Source: Thermogemmatispora sp.
GTDB taxonomy: Bacteria > Chloroflexota > Ktedonobacteria > Ktedonobacterales > Ktedonobacteraceae
Direction: 5' to 3'
DNA length: 33,201 nucleotides
NCBI RefSeq assembly: GCF_019683755.1
Contig: NZ_JADGHT010000010.1
Span: 1-33,201, forward strand
The notes below the pieces were generated by a model. It had not been told where the DNA came from. It worked only from the letters and a program-made list of their open reading frames with translations, and searched no databases. Each line of letters starts with the position of its first letter. Position 1 is the first letter of the stretch. Shown in pieces: positions 1 to 7,946 of this stretch. A program made the position numbers and the translations under genes.

Positions 1-133
1 TACTGCTAGCATCGTCAGTCCGCCCGCACCAGGGCCTTGCTACTTCCTGCTGTCACGGCCATCGCCAGATTGTTCTGGCCTCACTTTGAGCTGGGTGTTG
101 GTATTGACACTATCTGCCTTCCAAGGAGGTTGA

Positions 134-2386
134 ATGGTCTCTTACATCTTAGTCCCCATCGTCGTGGGACTTCTTGCCGTGCTGTTTGCGGCCTTCCTGA
201 TCAACGACGTGCTGCGGAGAGATACAGGTACGCCTTCAATGCAGAAGATCGCGAATGCCATCTTCTCCGGCGCAACCGCCTTTCTCAACAGGCAGTATCG
301 CACGATCGCATTGTTGGCGATTGTTGCTGCTGTCTTAGTTGCAGCCGCCCTGGCGCTCCTTGGCCAGGGAACAGCGGCTGATCGGTTCAATCTGGCCTGG
401 CACACCGCTCTCGCTTTCTTGGTGGGAGCGCTCTGCTCTGGTATCTCGGGCTATACAGGCATGTATGTTGCCGTGAAGTCCAATAGCCGCACCGCCAGTG
501 CAGCGCGTCGCAGCCTGGGCGAAGCCCTGGTTGTGGCCCTGCGTGGGGGGGCCGTTTCTGGCTTCCTGGTGGTGGCGCTTTCGATACTGGGTGTCTCTTT
601 GCTCTTCACCTTGTTTGGCGGCCTGTCCAGCCCGGCCACAACGCCGTCGCTGATCGTTGGCTTCGGCTTCGGCGCTAGCTTTGTGGCCCTCTTTGCCCAG
701 CTCGGCGGCGGTATCTATACTAAGGCTGCCGATATGGGGGCGGACTTGGTCGGCAAGGTCGAGGCGAACATTCCCGAGGACGACCCGCGCAATCCGGCTG
801 TGGTGGCCGATTTGGTAGGCGATAATGTGGGGGACTGCGCCGGACGCGGCGCCGATCTCTTCGAGTCGACGGCTGCCGAGAATATCGGTACGATGATCTT
901 GGGGGCTACCCTCTATCAGGCCACCGGCAACGTCGGCTGGATGCTCTTCCCGCTTGTGCTGGGCGCCTTCGGGCTGATTGCTTCGGCTATCGGTGTGCTC
1001 TCGGTTCGGGCCTCGGCTGTGATTGAACCTGAGAAGGCGGCTGGCCGCGATCCCGGCCAGATTGCTATGCAGCGCCTGAATGTCGGCTACTATATTACCT
1101 GTGCTCTCTCGCTCGTCGGGATGTTCTTGGGCAGCTATCTGCTGCTCGGACAGAGTAATATCTCGGCGAACTATGGCCTACCCGCCTGGCTCTGGTTCGC
1201 CCTGGCTGGTACGGTCGGTATCGCTTTGAGCATCGCCTTCGTCTTTATCACGCAGTACTATACCTCCGGGACCTGGCGCCCGGTGCGTGAGATCGCTGCG
1301 GCGACGCTGACCGGCCCGGCTACTACCATTATCAGCGGCATTACGGTGGGCTTTGAGTGCATCGTCCCGCCTGTGTTAGCAATCAGTGCCGCTTTGGGCC
1401 TGGCCTACTTCTTCGGCAGCCAGGTGCATATCCCGCTGGCTACGCTCGGGGCCATTAATGTCAGTGGGATCTTCGGTACGGCTGTCGCTACCGTCGGGAT
1501 GCTGATGAGCTGCGCTTATATCCTGACGATGGATACCTTCGGTCCAATTACGGATAATGCCGGCGGCATCAGCGAGATGAGTGGCCAGGCTGAGTCGGTG
1601 CGAGCCATTACGGATGCGCTCGACAGCGTCGGCAATACGACGAAGGCTTTGACCAAGGGCTATGGCCTTGGCTCCGCTGCCCTGGCCGCTTTCCTGCTCT
1701 TCAGCGCCTATCTGGATGTTCTCTATGGCTTCCGTCACGATCCGTCGGTCTATCGCGTCGATCTGGCCAATTTGAGCACGTTCATCGCAGGCCTGCTTGG
1801 TCTCGCTTTGATCTTCTTCTTTAGCTCGCTGGCAATCCGCGCCGTGGGAAAGGCCGCCGGGCGTATGATCGAGGAGGTACGGCGTCAGTTCCGCGAGAAT
1901 CCGCGTATTATGGCGGAGAACCCTGATGAGCGGGTCGATCCTGATTACGCGCGCTGCGTGGACATCAGCACGTCAGGCGCCCTGCGCGCGATGGTCTGGC
2001 CCGGCGCAATCGCGGTCCTGACCCCGATTGCCGTGGGCGCCATCCTCGGGCCGCAGGCGGCTGCTGGCCTTTTGATGGTAGCCACTATGGGCGGGATTGT
2101 GGTCGCGCTCTTCTTGAATAATGGCGGTGGCGCCTGGGACAATGCCAAGAAATATATCGAGGCGGGGTATCTGCGCGTCAATGTGAAAGGCGAGATTGTT
2201 CCCCCCGATGATCCTGAAGGGATCGTTCTGGGCAAGAAGAGCGAACCACATAAGGCGAGCGTGATCGGCGACACCGTTGGTGATCCTTTCAAGGACACCG
2301 CTGGCCCGTCGCTGCATGTGCTCATTAAGCTGCTCAGCACGATTACGCTGGTGCTGGCTCCCCTCTTCTACTTCCTGCATGTCTAG
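134..2386 (+). CDS. hppA: Membrane-bound proton-translocating pyrophosphatase (K+-independent type)
   Basis: This 750-residue polytopic membrane protein couples hydrolysis of pyrophosphate to ion pumping across the cytoplasmic membrane. The family signatures are all visible. GGGIYTKAADMGADLVGKVE lies at about 191-210 and EDDPRNP at 215-221. The Mg-PPi binding stretch GDNVGDCAG is at 229-237, DNAGGISEMSG is near 474-484, and a C-terminal GDPFKDTAGPS is present. The GNTTKALTKG segment carries Lys504 and Thr507. In this family Lys (instead of Ala) at that place marks K+-independent, proton-pumping members, so I infer an H+ pump rather than a Na+/K+-dependent one. Length is slightly above the usual 670-720. 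The start is the ATG four bases after AAGGAGG. No convincing promoter is visible in the 133 bases before it. The gene stands alone; a weak hairpin follows about 100 bp downstream. Confidence 0.97.
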   Translation: MVSYILVPIVVGLLAVLFAAFLINDVLRRDTGTPSMQKIANAIFSGATAFLNRQYRTIALLAIVAAVLVAAALALLGQGTAADRFNLAWHTALAFLVGALCSGISGYTGMYVAVKSNSRTASAARRSLGEALVVALRGGAVSGFLVVALSILGVSLLFTLFGGLSSPATTPSLIVGFGFGASFVALFAQLGGGIYTKAADMGADLVGKVEANIPEDDPRNPAVVADLVGDNVGDCAGRGADLFESTAAENIGTMILGATLYQATGNVGWMLFPLVLGAFGLIASAIGVLSVRASAVIEPEKAAGRDPGQIAMQRLNVGYYITCALSLVGMFLGSYLLLGQSNISANYGLPAWLWFALAGTVGIALSIAFVFITQYYTSGTWRPVREIAAATLTGPATTIISGITVGFECIVPPVLAISAALGLAYFFGSQVHIPLATLGAINVSGIFGTAVATVGMLMSCAYILTMDTFGPITDNAGGISEMSGQAESVRAITDALDSVGNTTKALTKGYGLGSAALAAFLLFSAYLDVLYGFRHDPSVYRVDLANLSTFIAGLLGLALIFFFSSLAIRAVGKAAGRMIEEVRRQFRENPRIMAENPDERVDPDYARCVDISTSGALRAMVWPGAIAVLTPIAVGAILGPQAAAGLLMVATMGGIVVALFLNNGGGAWDNAKKYIEAGYLRVNVKGEIVPPDDPEGIVLGKKSEPHKASVIGDTVGDPFKDTAGPSLHVLIKLLSTITLVLAPLFYFLHV

Positions 2387-2830
2387 ACCCCAGCGGATGG
2401 CTGAGGTGAAAGGAAGAGGAAGGAGAAGGAGACGATGACCGCTCGGCTCGCAAGAGACTAGAAGAGTGGGGGCAACGCGGCTAGGCTCCCCCAGCCGGCT
2501 GAGGGGGAGAAGAGGAGATAGCAGGCCAGGCCTGATTTCGCCGGGCCTTGGCTCAGCAAGGGCCAGATCCGGCCAGACATTCGGGCGCTGCTTTGCCCGG
2601 GTGTTTCCTCTGCTCTCGCCATGCGTGTGGGAAGTATCTTCGGAAGGCAGACATGGCCTGGAGAGCCTGGCCGCTCTGGTTTTTGTCGCTGACTGTGGGT
2701 TACAGATGAGTTGGATGTGAGCCTGCCTGGAGAAGAGAGCCAAAGCAAGAGGGGCGGAGGAACTCACCCTGTGAGCATACCTCCGTCCCTCTTCTTTCTC
2801 TCATTCTAGCTGTCTTTGTACGCCGGTTGG
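2387..2830. other. Intergenic region between hppA and nrdJ (convergent), no gene seen
   Basis: This stretch separates two genes that point at each other. I see no convincing protein gene. A nine-codon reading frame at 2435-2461 (MTARLARD) has a purine-rich Shine-Dalgarno-like stretch before it, but is too short to judge. A GC-rich imperfect hairpin (CTCCCCC at 2486-2492, GGGGGAG at 2503-2509) could end hppA transcription, but it has no U-tract. The rest is purine-rich spacer DNA. Confidence 0.5.
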
Positions 2831-2864
2831 GCCAGGCGCGGAGGCGCCTCGCCTGCCGCCTGGC
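2831..2864 (-). terminator. Hairpin directly after nrdJ stop codon
   Basis: GCCAGGCG (2831-2838) and CGCCTGGC (2857-2864) form a perfect 8-bp stem that begins at the base after the nrdJ stop. The loop contains a 10-bp palindrome at 2841-2850. No U-tract follows on the minus strand, so this may be a U-less terminator or a 3'-end stabiliser. Confidence 0.5.
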
Positions 2865-5800
2865 TTAGCATTCGCTATAGCCGCAGCTATAGCATTTACG
2901 ACAGCCCTCCTCGTAGACCATCGTGTTGCAACCGCATTGCGGGCAGAGGTTGCCGGTGACGTTGAGATAGCCGAGGCGCAATGGTTCACCGCCGCTGTCG
3001 CCGCGACTCTCGCTCTGCGGCTGCTGCTGGAAAGAGGCTGGTGTGTTCGACCCGCTTTCGAGCATCTCTAGATGCAGCTCCAGCGCTCTGGCTACTGCGT
3101 CAGGGAGTGAGCGGATCTGCTGGATGCCGAAACCAACGGAGCGGCTGCCGGCAATGCCACGTAGCTGCTCGGCTACCTCGCGCATGCGATCAACCTGCGA
3201 GAGTGGACTGGGGATGCGCAGGATGAGCGAGATTAAGCGCCCCAGTGCCTCGGCCAGAGCAAGGATATCACTGCCGGCCTTGCCGACGTTGACGAAGACC
3301 TCTAGCGGGCCGTGCTCGTCACTGTTGATGGTGACGTTGACTTTGCCTTCGGGGGCACGGATCTTGCGCGTGTAGCCGTGCAGTACTTCGGGCGGGGGCT
3401 TGATCATCGGCCCGTGGCTTGCACTTTGCTCGGGCCTGCTTTCTGGAAGCGGCGACTGTTGATCCTGGCCAGCCTGTGCGCCTGGTGTGGAGTGAGCCGC
3501 CTGCGCTTGTTGCTGTGCAGGTTTCTTCTCTTCGATATGGGAGAGCACTCCGACTCGTGATCCGTCGCGCATATAGGTAATGCCTTTGCAGCCAAGCTCG
3601 TAGGCTAGCGTGTAGAGCTTTTTCACGTCTTCGACTGTATGGCTGTTGGGCGCGTTGACGGTCTTGCTGATGCTGGCATCAGTGTATTTCTGAATGGTGG
3701 CTTGGACACGTACGTGTTGCTCCGGCGTGAGATCGTTGGCGGCGACAAAGTAGTCGGGAATCGGTTCGCCCGGATGTTCGTCACGCCAGGCCTTAAAGAG
3801 CGGATGGTAGAGGATATGCTCTCCTGTGCGGTCGCGGCGCACCATAGCGAAGTCATAGACCGGCTCGATGCCAGAGCTGACACCAGCAAAGAGGCTGGTG
3901 GTGCCTGTCGGCGCCTGGGTCAGTAGTACGGCGTTGCGGATGCCTTGCTTGCGTATCTTGTCCTGGATATGCTTGGGCAGACGCTGGATAAAGCGGCCCT
4001 GCATGTATTTCTCGCGATCGAAGCGTGGGAAAGGCCCCTTTTCTGCCGCAATGTCGGTGGAGGCTTCGTAAGCCGCGTCGCGAATGGTGCGATAGATGCG
4101 CTCGATGACCGGGATGGAGCGATCGCTGCCGTACGGAATCTTCATTTTGATGAGGGCATCGGCCAGGCCCATTGTGCCTAAGCCAGTACGCCGCGTGGCC
4201 ATCTGCGCCTGCCGGTTCTCTTCAATAAAGTACTCGTTGGCGTCGATGACGTTGTCAAGGAAGCGCATGGCCACGCGTGCGATCTCTGCGAGCTGCTGAT
4301 AGTCCATTTCGCCATCTTTGACAAAGGCGGCCAGGTTGAGGGCACCTAGGTTGCAGACGCCCCAGGGCGGGAGAGGCTGCTCTCCGCAGTTGTGCACAAC
4401 CAGGCCATTGGCGATGAAGAGGTGCATCTGCGGCTCAACAAGATCATAGACCAGCTCTTCCCCATCAGGCTCTAGACTCTCGAAGGTGGCTAAGTATTCT
4501 TCTGGCTCCTCTTGGGCAGCGCTCTGGGAGGCCTCGGCCTGGGCGAGAGCGGTATTGAGAATCTGCTGGCGACTGGCCGGCAGCAGGCCAATTTGCTCGC
4601 TGAAGCGTCGCAGGTGGCGACCGCTGATGCACAATTCTTCATCGATCGCCCGCTCCGTTGGCGCAGGGCCCAGATGCTGAGGCCGGATCTGGGAGAGAAT
4701 GGCGAAGTTCAAGAGGAGTCGCTGAATGTCTTCAAGGAGCGTGCGCGAGCAGCCTCTGAGTACGAGGGCATAGCCATGCTGACGCTCGCATGTGAGTATA
4801 CCCGCCAGCGAGAAGAGCATGGCCAGGAACCCTTGCTGCATGGGGCGGTTACCACGCAGGACGCTAGCGGGCAGATGGCGGTTCAGCGCTTGTTCTTCGG
4901 CAGCACTCAGGGCCTGAGCTTGAGCCAGGACGGCACTGCTGAGAGCGGTCTGAGGGGCCGGCAGACCGCTGGCTTTGAGGCTCAGCCAGGCAAGCGCTTG
5001 CCCCAGTTCAGCGCTGCCCTTTGGACCAAAGGCGCCTCCGTGTCGCAGCAGATGGAGTTGCTCGCCTGGGCGGAGATCAGCAGCCGCCTTCCAGCCAGTG
5101 GGTGTGAGGATACGGTGATCAGCCGTGAGGCGCAGACTGTAGCCTTCGCGCGTGCGCAGTCGATAGACGGGCTTGATGCCCGTGGGGAAAACCGGACTGG
5201 CCAGTCGCAGTCGACGGCTGCGCAAGGTCGCTTTGTGTTCGTTCTCGTGCCTCTTGGCAGTGGGTGCGCTGCCGGCGAGGGCCGCCACCGGCAGGCTGAG
5301 ATCCTCTGAGACAATCTCTACGGGTAGTCCGTTTTGAGCCAGCTCTCTTGCAGGGATCAGGCCCTGACCAGTATAGATGAGGGTCTCGCCGGTGACACAG
5401 GGATTGACGCAGTTGATCTTTTCGTAATACCAGGTGTTCGATTCCTTGTTGCAGCGGTCCATGAAGACGACACCTGGCTCAGCAGACTCCCAGGCTGACT
5501 TACAGATCAGGTCCCAGAGATCGCGAGCCCGCACCGTCTTCTTGACCTCTCCTTGCCAGATCAGGTCCCAAGGCTCATCGTTCTTGACAGCCTGCATGAA
5601 GCGGTCGGAAATGCAGACTGAGAGATTAGCATGCTCGATCTTGCCCTCAGTGCGCTTGACGGTGATGAACTCTTCGACGTCGGGATGGGTATCATCGAGC
5701 ATGAGCATGAGCGCGCCGCGTCGTGAGCCGCCTTGTTGAATGACGTCGCCAGTGGCTACCGAATAGAGCTGCGCCCAGGAGCAGGGGCCAGAGGCAGTAC

Positions 5801-7466
5801 CATTGACCGTCTTGATATAGGAGCCACGAGGCCGCAGGGTCGACAGGTTGATGCCAACGCCGCCCCCCCGGGCCATGATCTCAGTCATGATCTTGAGATT
5901 GTCAAGGATACCCTGGCGGCTGTCTTCCGGGCTGGGAATAACATAGCAGTTTGAGACAACAAGACCTGCCGCTACGAACGAGTGGTCTTCTTCAACCTCT
6001 ATATCCAGCACCGGGCCAGAGTAATCAGCGATGGCGACCTCGTCAACTCGCACCCATTTGAGGCCTCCGTATTCGAAGGAGGATCGCACTTCGCTGGTCC
6101 GCTCGGGGGCCTGAAGGCCAAAGAATTGCTCAAAGAGCGGCGCGCACTCATCTGCAGTAGCCTGAATACGATAGGCTGCTTCACGCCCTAGGCGCTGCCT
6201 CTCTTCACGAATCGCGAAGAGATAACCGAGCCGCAGAAGCAGTTGATGCACCTGGATAGCGAGCGTCCGATTAGGTAGGACAATGCTAATCTCGTTACCA
6301 GCAACATACCCGGCGGCGCTGAACAGTCCGCGCAGCAAGGCCAGGGTGAGTGGCGCAGGCAAATGTATGAGGAGATCGGGAAGCCGTCGCGCATAGCGGT
6401 AGCCACCCAGGAAGGCCTTGAAAAACTGCCCAACGGCTACGGAAGGCACCTCCAGATCGTAAGAGCGCCCGGTGCTACTCAGCTTGATGGATGGTTCAAC
6501 CCCAAACTTTGTATCGAAAATGCGGACAATCTCCTGCGCCGCTTTTTGCTCATCAAGAGCAAAGACAATCTTGATACCTGACGGTAGATCGCTTCGCGGG
6601 CCATGAGTTAGGCCGCCATTGCCAAGCCAGCGACCTAGCAGATAGCAGAGATCTTCGTCGAGAACCAGGTGATCCGTCAGCCGGGCCTGCTTTTCCCAGG
6701 TCGCTCCCTCAGTCTGGTCGCTGTCTGTCGTCGACCTCAAGAGGAGCTGACCATCCCGCGTTTCGTATTCAGGAAGGTAATCGCGAAGCAAGATGAGGTC
6801 GCGGGCGCTTTCCTCACCATCATGTCCGAGGGCAACATAATCGCCCGGTTTAATCTCGCGGGCGGGAATCCAGTCTGGCCCATGTTGCAGGCCCAGACCG
6901 GCGGACGAGCTGAGTCCATTGACCCATTCTGAGCGGATCAGATAGACCTTGTGATCGCCTGTCAGGCGCAGGTCATCGTAGCTGATTTTTTGTGAACGAA
7001 TGATGTAGAGCGGTTCCTCGGTTTCACGCTCAAATTTGTGGAGGACAGGGCGCAGGCGATTGCGGTGGGTCACCACGAGATCGCCAACCTTGATGTCTGC
7101 AATAGGGCGATAGCCTTCGGCTGTCAGTATTTCTTGGTCAGGTGGCATGCAGTTGTAAAAAGTGACCTGATGGCCGGAGCCAGCTCCCGCCAGGATGCGC
7201 CCACCAGGCACAAATTTAAAGTCGGTCATCGCCTCGTAGAAGCGCTTCTCCCAGTAGGCGCGTAGCTCCTCCGTCTTTTCGACTGCAGCAATTCCTCGCG
7301 CCACTCGGGCCCACAACTCTTCGGGATAGTGCTCCAGTGGCTGGCCGTTGGCATCTTTAAGCGAATAGCGATCCAGAAAGACTTTGAGACGAATGCCTTC
7401 TAGCTGTGTTCGCTTGGGTGTATCGCCAGGCGCTTTGGGAGTCTTCGACTCCTGCTGCTCTAACAT
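2865..7466 (-). CDS. nrdJ: Vitamin B12-dependent (class II) ribonucleotide reductase with two inteins
   Basis: This adenosylcobalamin-dependent enzyme reduces ribonucleotides to deoxyribonucleotides for DNA synthesis, independent of oxygen. The precursor is 1533 residues: exteins 1-105, 507-689 and 1027-1533 (795 residues spliced), with inteins at 106-506 and 690-1026. Joining the exteins restores two hallmark sites: FYN/CYVIPSPEDS and NCVNP/CGEQPLPPWGVC. By comparison with the Thermotoga class II enzyme, Asn688, Cys1027 and Glu1029 are the active-site N-x-C-x-E, with Cys1027 the thiyl-radical residue. Cys507 and Cys1038 are the disulfide pair. A C-terminal TSCPD-like domain (about 1370-1470) and a cysteine-rich tail (CPQCGC...CRKCYSCGYSEC) follow, as in other NrdJ. 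No ATP-cone is apparent at the N terminus. The ATG is followed by MLEQQESKTP and preceded by GAGAGGAG. It is divergent from cinA and has its own promoter with NrdR-type boxes. Confidence 0.97.
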   Translation of the reverse strand: MLEQQESKTPKAPGDTPKRTQLEGIRLKVFLDRYSLKDANGQPLEHYPEELWARVARGIAAVEKTEELRAYWEKRFYEAMTDFKFVPGGRILAGAGSGHQVTFYNCMPPDQEILTAEGYRPIADIKVGDLVVTHRNRLRPVLHKFERETEEPLYIIRSQKISYDDLRLTGDHKVYLIRSEWVNGLSSSAGLGLQHGPDWIPAREIKPGDYVALGHDGEESARDLILLRDYLPEYETRDGQLLLRSTTDSDQTEGATWEKQARLTDHLVLDEDLCYLLGRWLGNGGLTHGPRSDLPSGIKIVFALDEQKAAQEIVRIFDTKFGVEPSIKLSSTGRSYDLEVPSVAVGQFFKAFLGGYRYARRLPDLLIHLPAPLTLALLRGLFSAAGYVAGNEISIVLPNRTLAIQVHQLLLRLGYLFAIREERQRLGREAAYRIQATADECAPLFEQFFGLQAPERTSEVRSSFEYGGLKWVRVDEVAIADYSGPVLDIEVEEDHSFVAAGLVVSNCYVIPSPEDSRQGILDNLKIMTEIMARGGGVGINLSTLRPRGSYIKTVNGTASGPCSWAQLYSVATGDVIQQGGSRRGALMLMLDDTHPDVEEFITVKRTEGKIEHANLSVCISDRFMQAVKNDEPWDLIWQGEVKKTVRARDLWDLICKSAWESAEPGVVFMDRCNKESNTWYYEKINCVNPCVTGETLIYTGQGLIPARELAQNGLPVEIVSEDLSLPVAALAGSAPTAKRHENEHKATLRSRRLRLASPVFPTGIKPVYRLRTREGYSLRLTADHRILTPTGWKAAADLRPGEQLHLLRHGGAFGPKGSAELGQALAWLSLKASGLPAPQTALSSAVLAQAQALSAAEEQALNRHLPASVLRGNRPMQQGFLAMLFSLAGILTCERQHGYALVLRGCSRTLLEDIQRLLLNFAILSQIRPQHLGPAPTERAIDEELCISGRHLRRFSEQIGLLPASRQQILNTALAQAEASQSAAQEEPEEYLATFESLEPDGEELVYDLVEPQMHLFIANGLVVHNCGEQPLPPWGVCNLGALNLAAFVKDGEMDYQQLAEIARVAMRFLDNVIDANEYFIEENRQAQMATRRTGLGTMGLADALIKMKIPYGSDRSIPVIERIYRTIRDAAYEASTDIAAEKGPFPRFDREKYMQGRFIQRLPKHIQDKIRKQGIRNAVLLTQAPTGTTSLFAGVSSGIEPVYDFAMVRRDRTGEHILYHPLFKAWRDEHPGEPIPDYFVAANDLTPEQHVRVQATIQKYTDASISKTVNAPNSHTVEDVKKLYTLAYELGCKGITYMRDGSRVGVLSHIEEKKPAQQQAQAAHSTPGAQAGQDQQSPLPESRPEQSASHGPMIKPPPEVLHGYTRKIRAPEGKVNVTINSDEHGPLEVFVNVGKAGSDILALAEALGRLISLILRIPSPLSQVDRMREVAEQLRGIAGSRSVGFGIQQIRSLPDAVARALELHLEMLESGSNTPASFQQQPQSESRGDSGGEPLRLGYLNVTGNLCPQCGCNTMVYEEGCRKCYSCGYSEC
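4389..5399 (-). mobile_element. Intein 2 in NrdJ (residues 690-1026)
   Basis: This 337-residue intein sits between Pro689 and extein Cys1027, so it interrupts the active-site motif NPCGEQ directly before the thiyl-radical cysteine. It starts Cys690-VTGETLIYTG. Block B is T781-A-D-H784. It ends with HLFIANGLVVHN, with the canonical His1025-Asn1026. Between the splicing blocks is a reduced DOD-like region. LAWLSLKASG (825-834) and FLAMLFSLAG (880-889) look like degenerate LAGLIDADG helices, with Ala888 where Asp is expected. The DNA of this region is slightly richer in Ala/Gln/Leu codons than the exteins. Endonuclease function is probably lost; splicing residues are intact. Confidence 0.93.
5949..7151 (-). 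mobile_element. Intein 1 in NrdJ (residues 106-506)
   Basis: This 401-residue protein-splicing element sits between Asn105 and extein Cys507. The N-terminal block starts Cys106-MPPDQEILTAEGY. The block-B TxxH is T169-G-D-H172. The C-terminal blocks read VLDIEVEEDHSFVAAGLVVSN with Asn506 last and Cys507 as the +1 nucleophile. The penultimate residue is Ser505 instead of the usual His. The middle resembles a LAGLIDADG (DOD) endonuclease: LLGRWLGNGG (276-285) and LLRGLFSAAG (377-386). Both positions where the catalytic Asp is expected hold other residues (Asn283, Ala385). I infer a splicing-competent intein with a decayed endonuclease. The boundaries follow from the conserved extein sequence and were checked at codon level. 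Confidence 0.93.
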
Positions 7467-7663
7467 GCTCTATTACTCCTCTCTCAAATTGCAGCTCGTC
7501 AGTCGCCACCCGTCACCACACTTCACACGCTTGATTTGCCGCGTCTCCCGGTGCCGGACACACGACAAAGAAAGGGTAGGTGGGAAATAGGACTCACTTC
7601 TAGTGAACTTGTCCTGCAGGCAAGTTGTCGGCTATGATGTTCCCCGGTCGACCTTCCTCGGAC
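7467..7663 (-). other. nrdJ 5' untranslated leader
   Basis: About 190 nt lie between the predicted nrdJ transcription start (near 7657) and its ATG. The leader can form hairpins. AACTTG (7606-7611) pairs with CAAGTT (7621-7626) around CCTGCAGG, and a competing stem involves GGACtCAC/GTGAACTTGTCC around 7590-7614. I looked for a cobalamin riboswitch because the enzyme needs B12, but the conserved core is not recognisable. Confidence 0.4.
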
Positions 7664-7692
7664 AGTATACTAGGAAACCTCCCCGATTACAA
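7664..7692 (-). promoter_or_regulatory. nrdJ promoter
   Basis: On the minus strand, TTGTAA (7687-7692) and TATACT (7664-7669) are separated by exactly 17 bp, a good sigma-A-type match. The predicted start is near 7657. The two NrdR-type boxes lie directly upstream of the -35 element. Confidence 0.7.
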
Positions 7693-7700
7693 GCCTTTGA

Positions 7701-7747
7701 GCACAAGATATTGAGATTTTCTTATTCTCAGGCACAACATATTGAGA
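7701..7747. promoter_or_regulatory. Tandem NrdR boxes upstream of nrdJ
   Basis: Two 16-bp copies, GCACAAGATATTGAGA (7701-7716) and GCACAACATATTGAGA (7732-7747), differ at one base and are offset by 31 bp, three helical turns. Each has the core CWAnATATWG of the known NrdR box (consensus acaCwAtATaTwGtgt), and the spacing matches known NrdR box pairs. NrdR is the ATP/dATP-sensing repressor of ribonucleotide reductase genes. The nrdR gene itself is not in the window. Box 2 also overlaps a possible divergent promoter for cinA. Confidence 0.8.
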
Positions 7748-7768
7748 GATGTTGAGACGTGGTATGAT
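7742..7768 (+). promoter_or_regulatory. Possible cinA promoter
   Basis: TATGAT (7763-7768) is a good -10. TTGAGA (7742-7747) lies 15 bp upstream, shorter than ideal, and overlaps the second NrdR-type box. If real, the leader to cinA is about 170 nt. Confidence 0.35.
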
Positions 7769-7946
7769 AAGGGAGGTTGCGCTCAGCTAGCTCGCCGGTA
7801 GAGCTGAGGGTGAAGGAAAGAGGAGCAAGCAAGGGCAGCGAGCAAATCGACCAGGCCAGAGGGATAGCTGAGGTGCTCTGCAGCCCTGCTGGTCACGGCT
7901 GGCGCTTGGGCCAGACCACGCATTGCTTTGGAGGATTTGATGCACT

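Noticed and set aside
104-109. TTGACA just upstream of hppA as a -35 element
   Set aside because: No acceptable -10 lies 16-18 bp downstream; that position is occupied by the Shine-Dalgarno and start codon.
2435-2461. Nine-codon frame MTARLARD after hppA with a purine-rich upstream stretch
   Set aside because: Too short to support and no downstream gene for it to regulate.
1973-2767. 264-codon minus-strand frame across the hppA end
   Set aside because: It overlaps the conserved hppA C terminus antisense and has low-complexity composition.
4512-5309. 265-codon plus-strand frame opposite intein 2
   Set aside because: It is a shadow of nrdJ; the minus-strand protein is clearly conserved and this frame has no ribosome site or recognisable domain.
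7530-7555. B12-box-like sequence (CCGGGAGACGCGGC) on the minus strand in the nrdJ leader
   Set aside because: The other conserved cobalamin riboswitch elements are not present, and class II reductase genes are not usually B12-riboswitch controlled.
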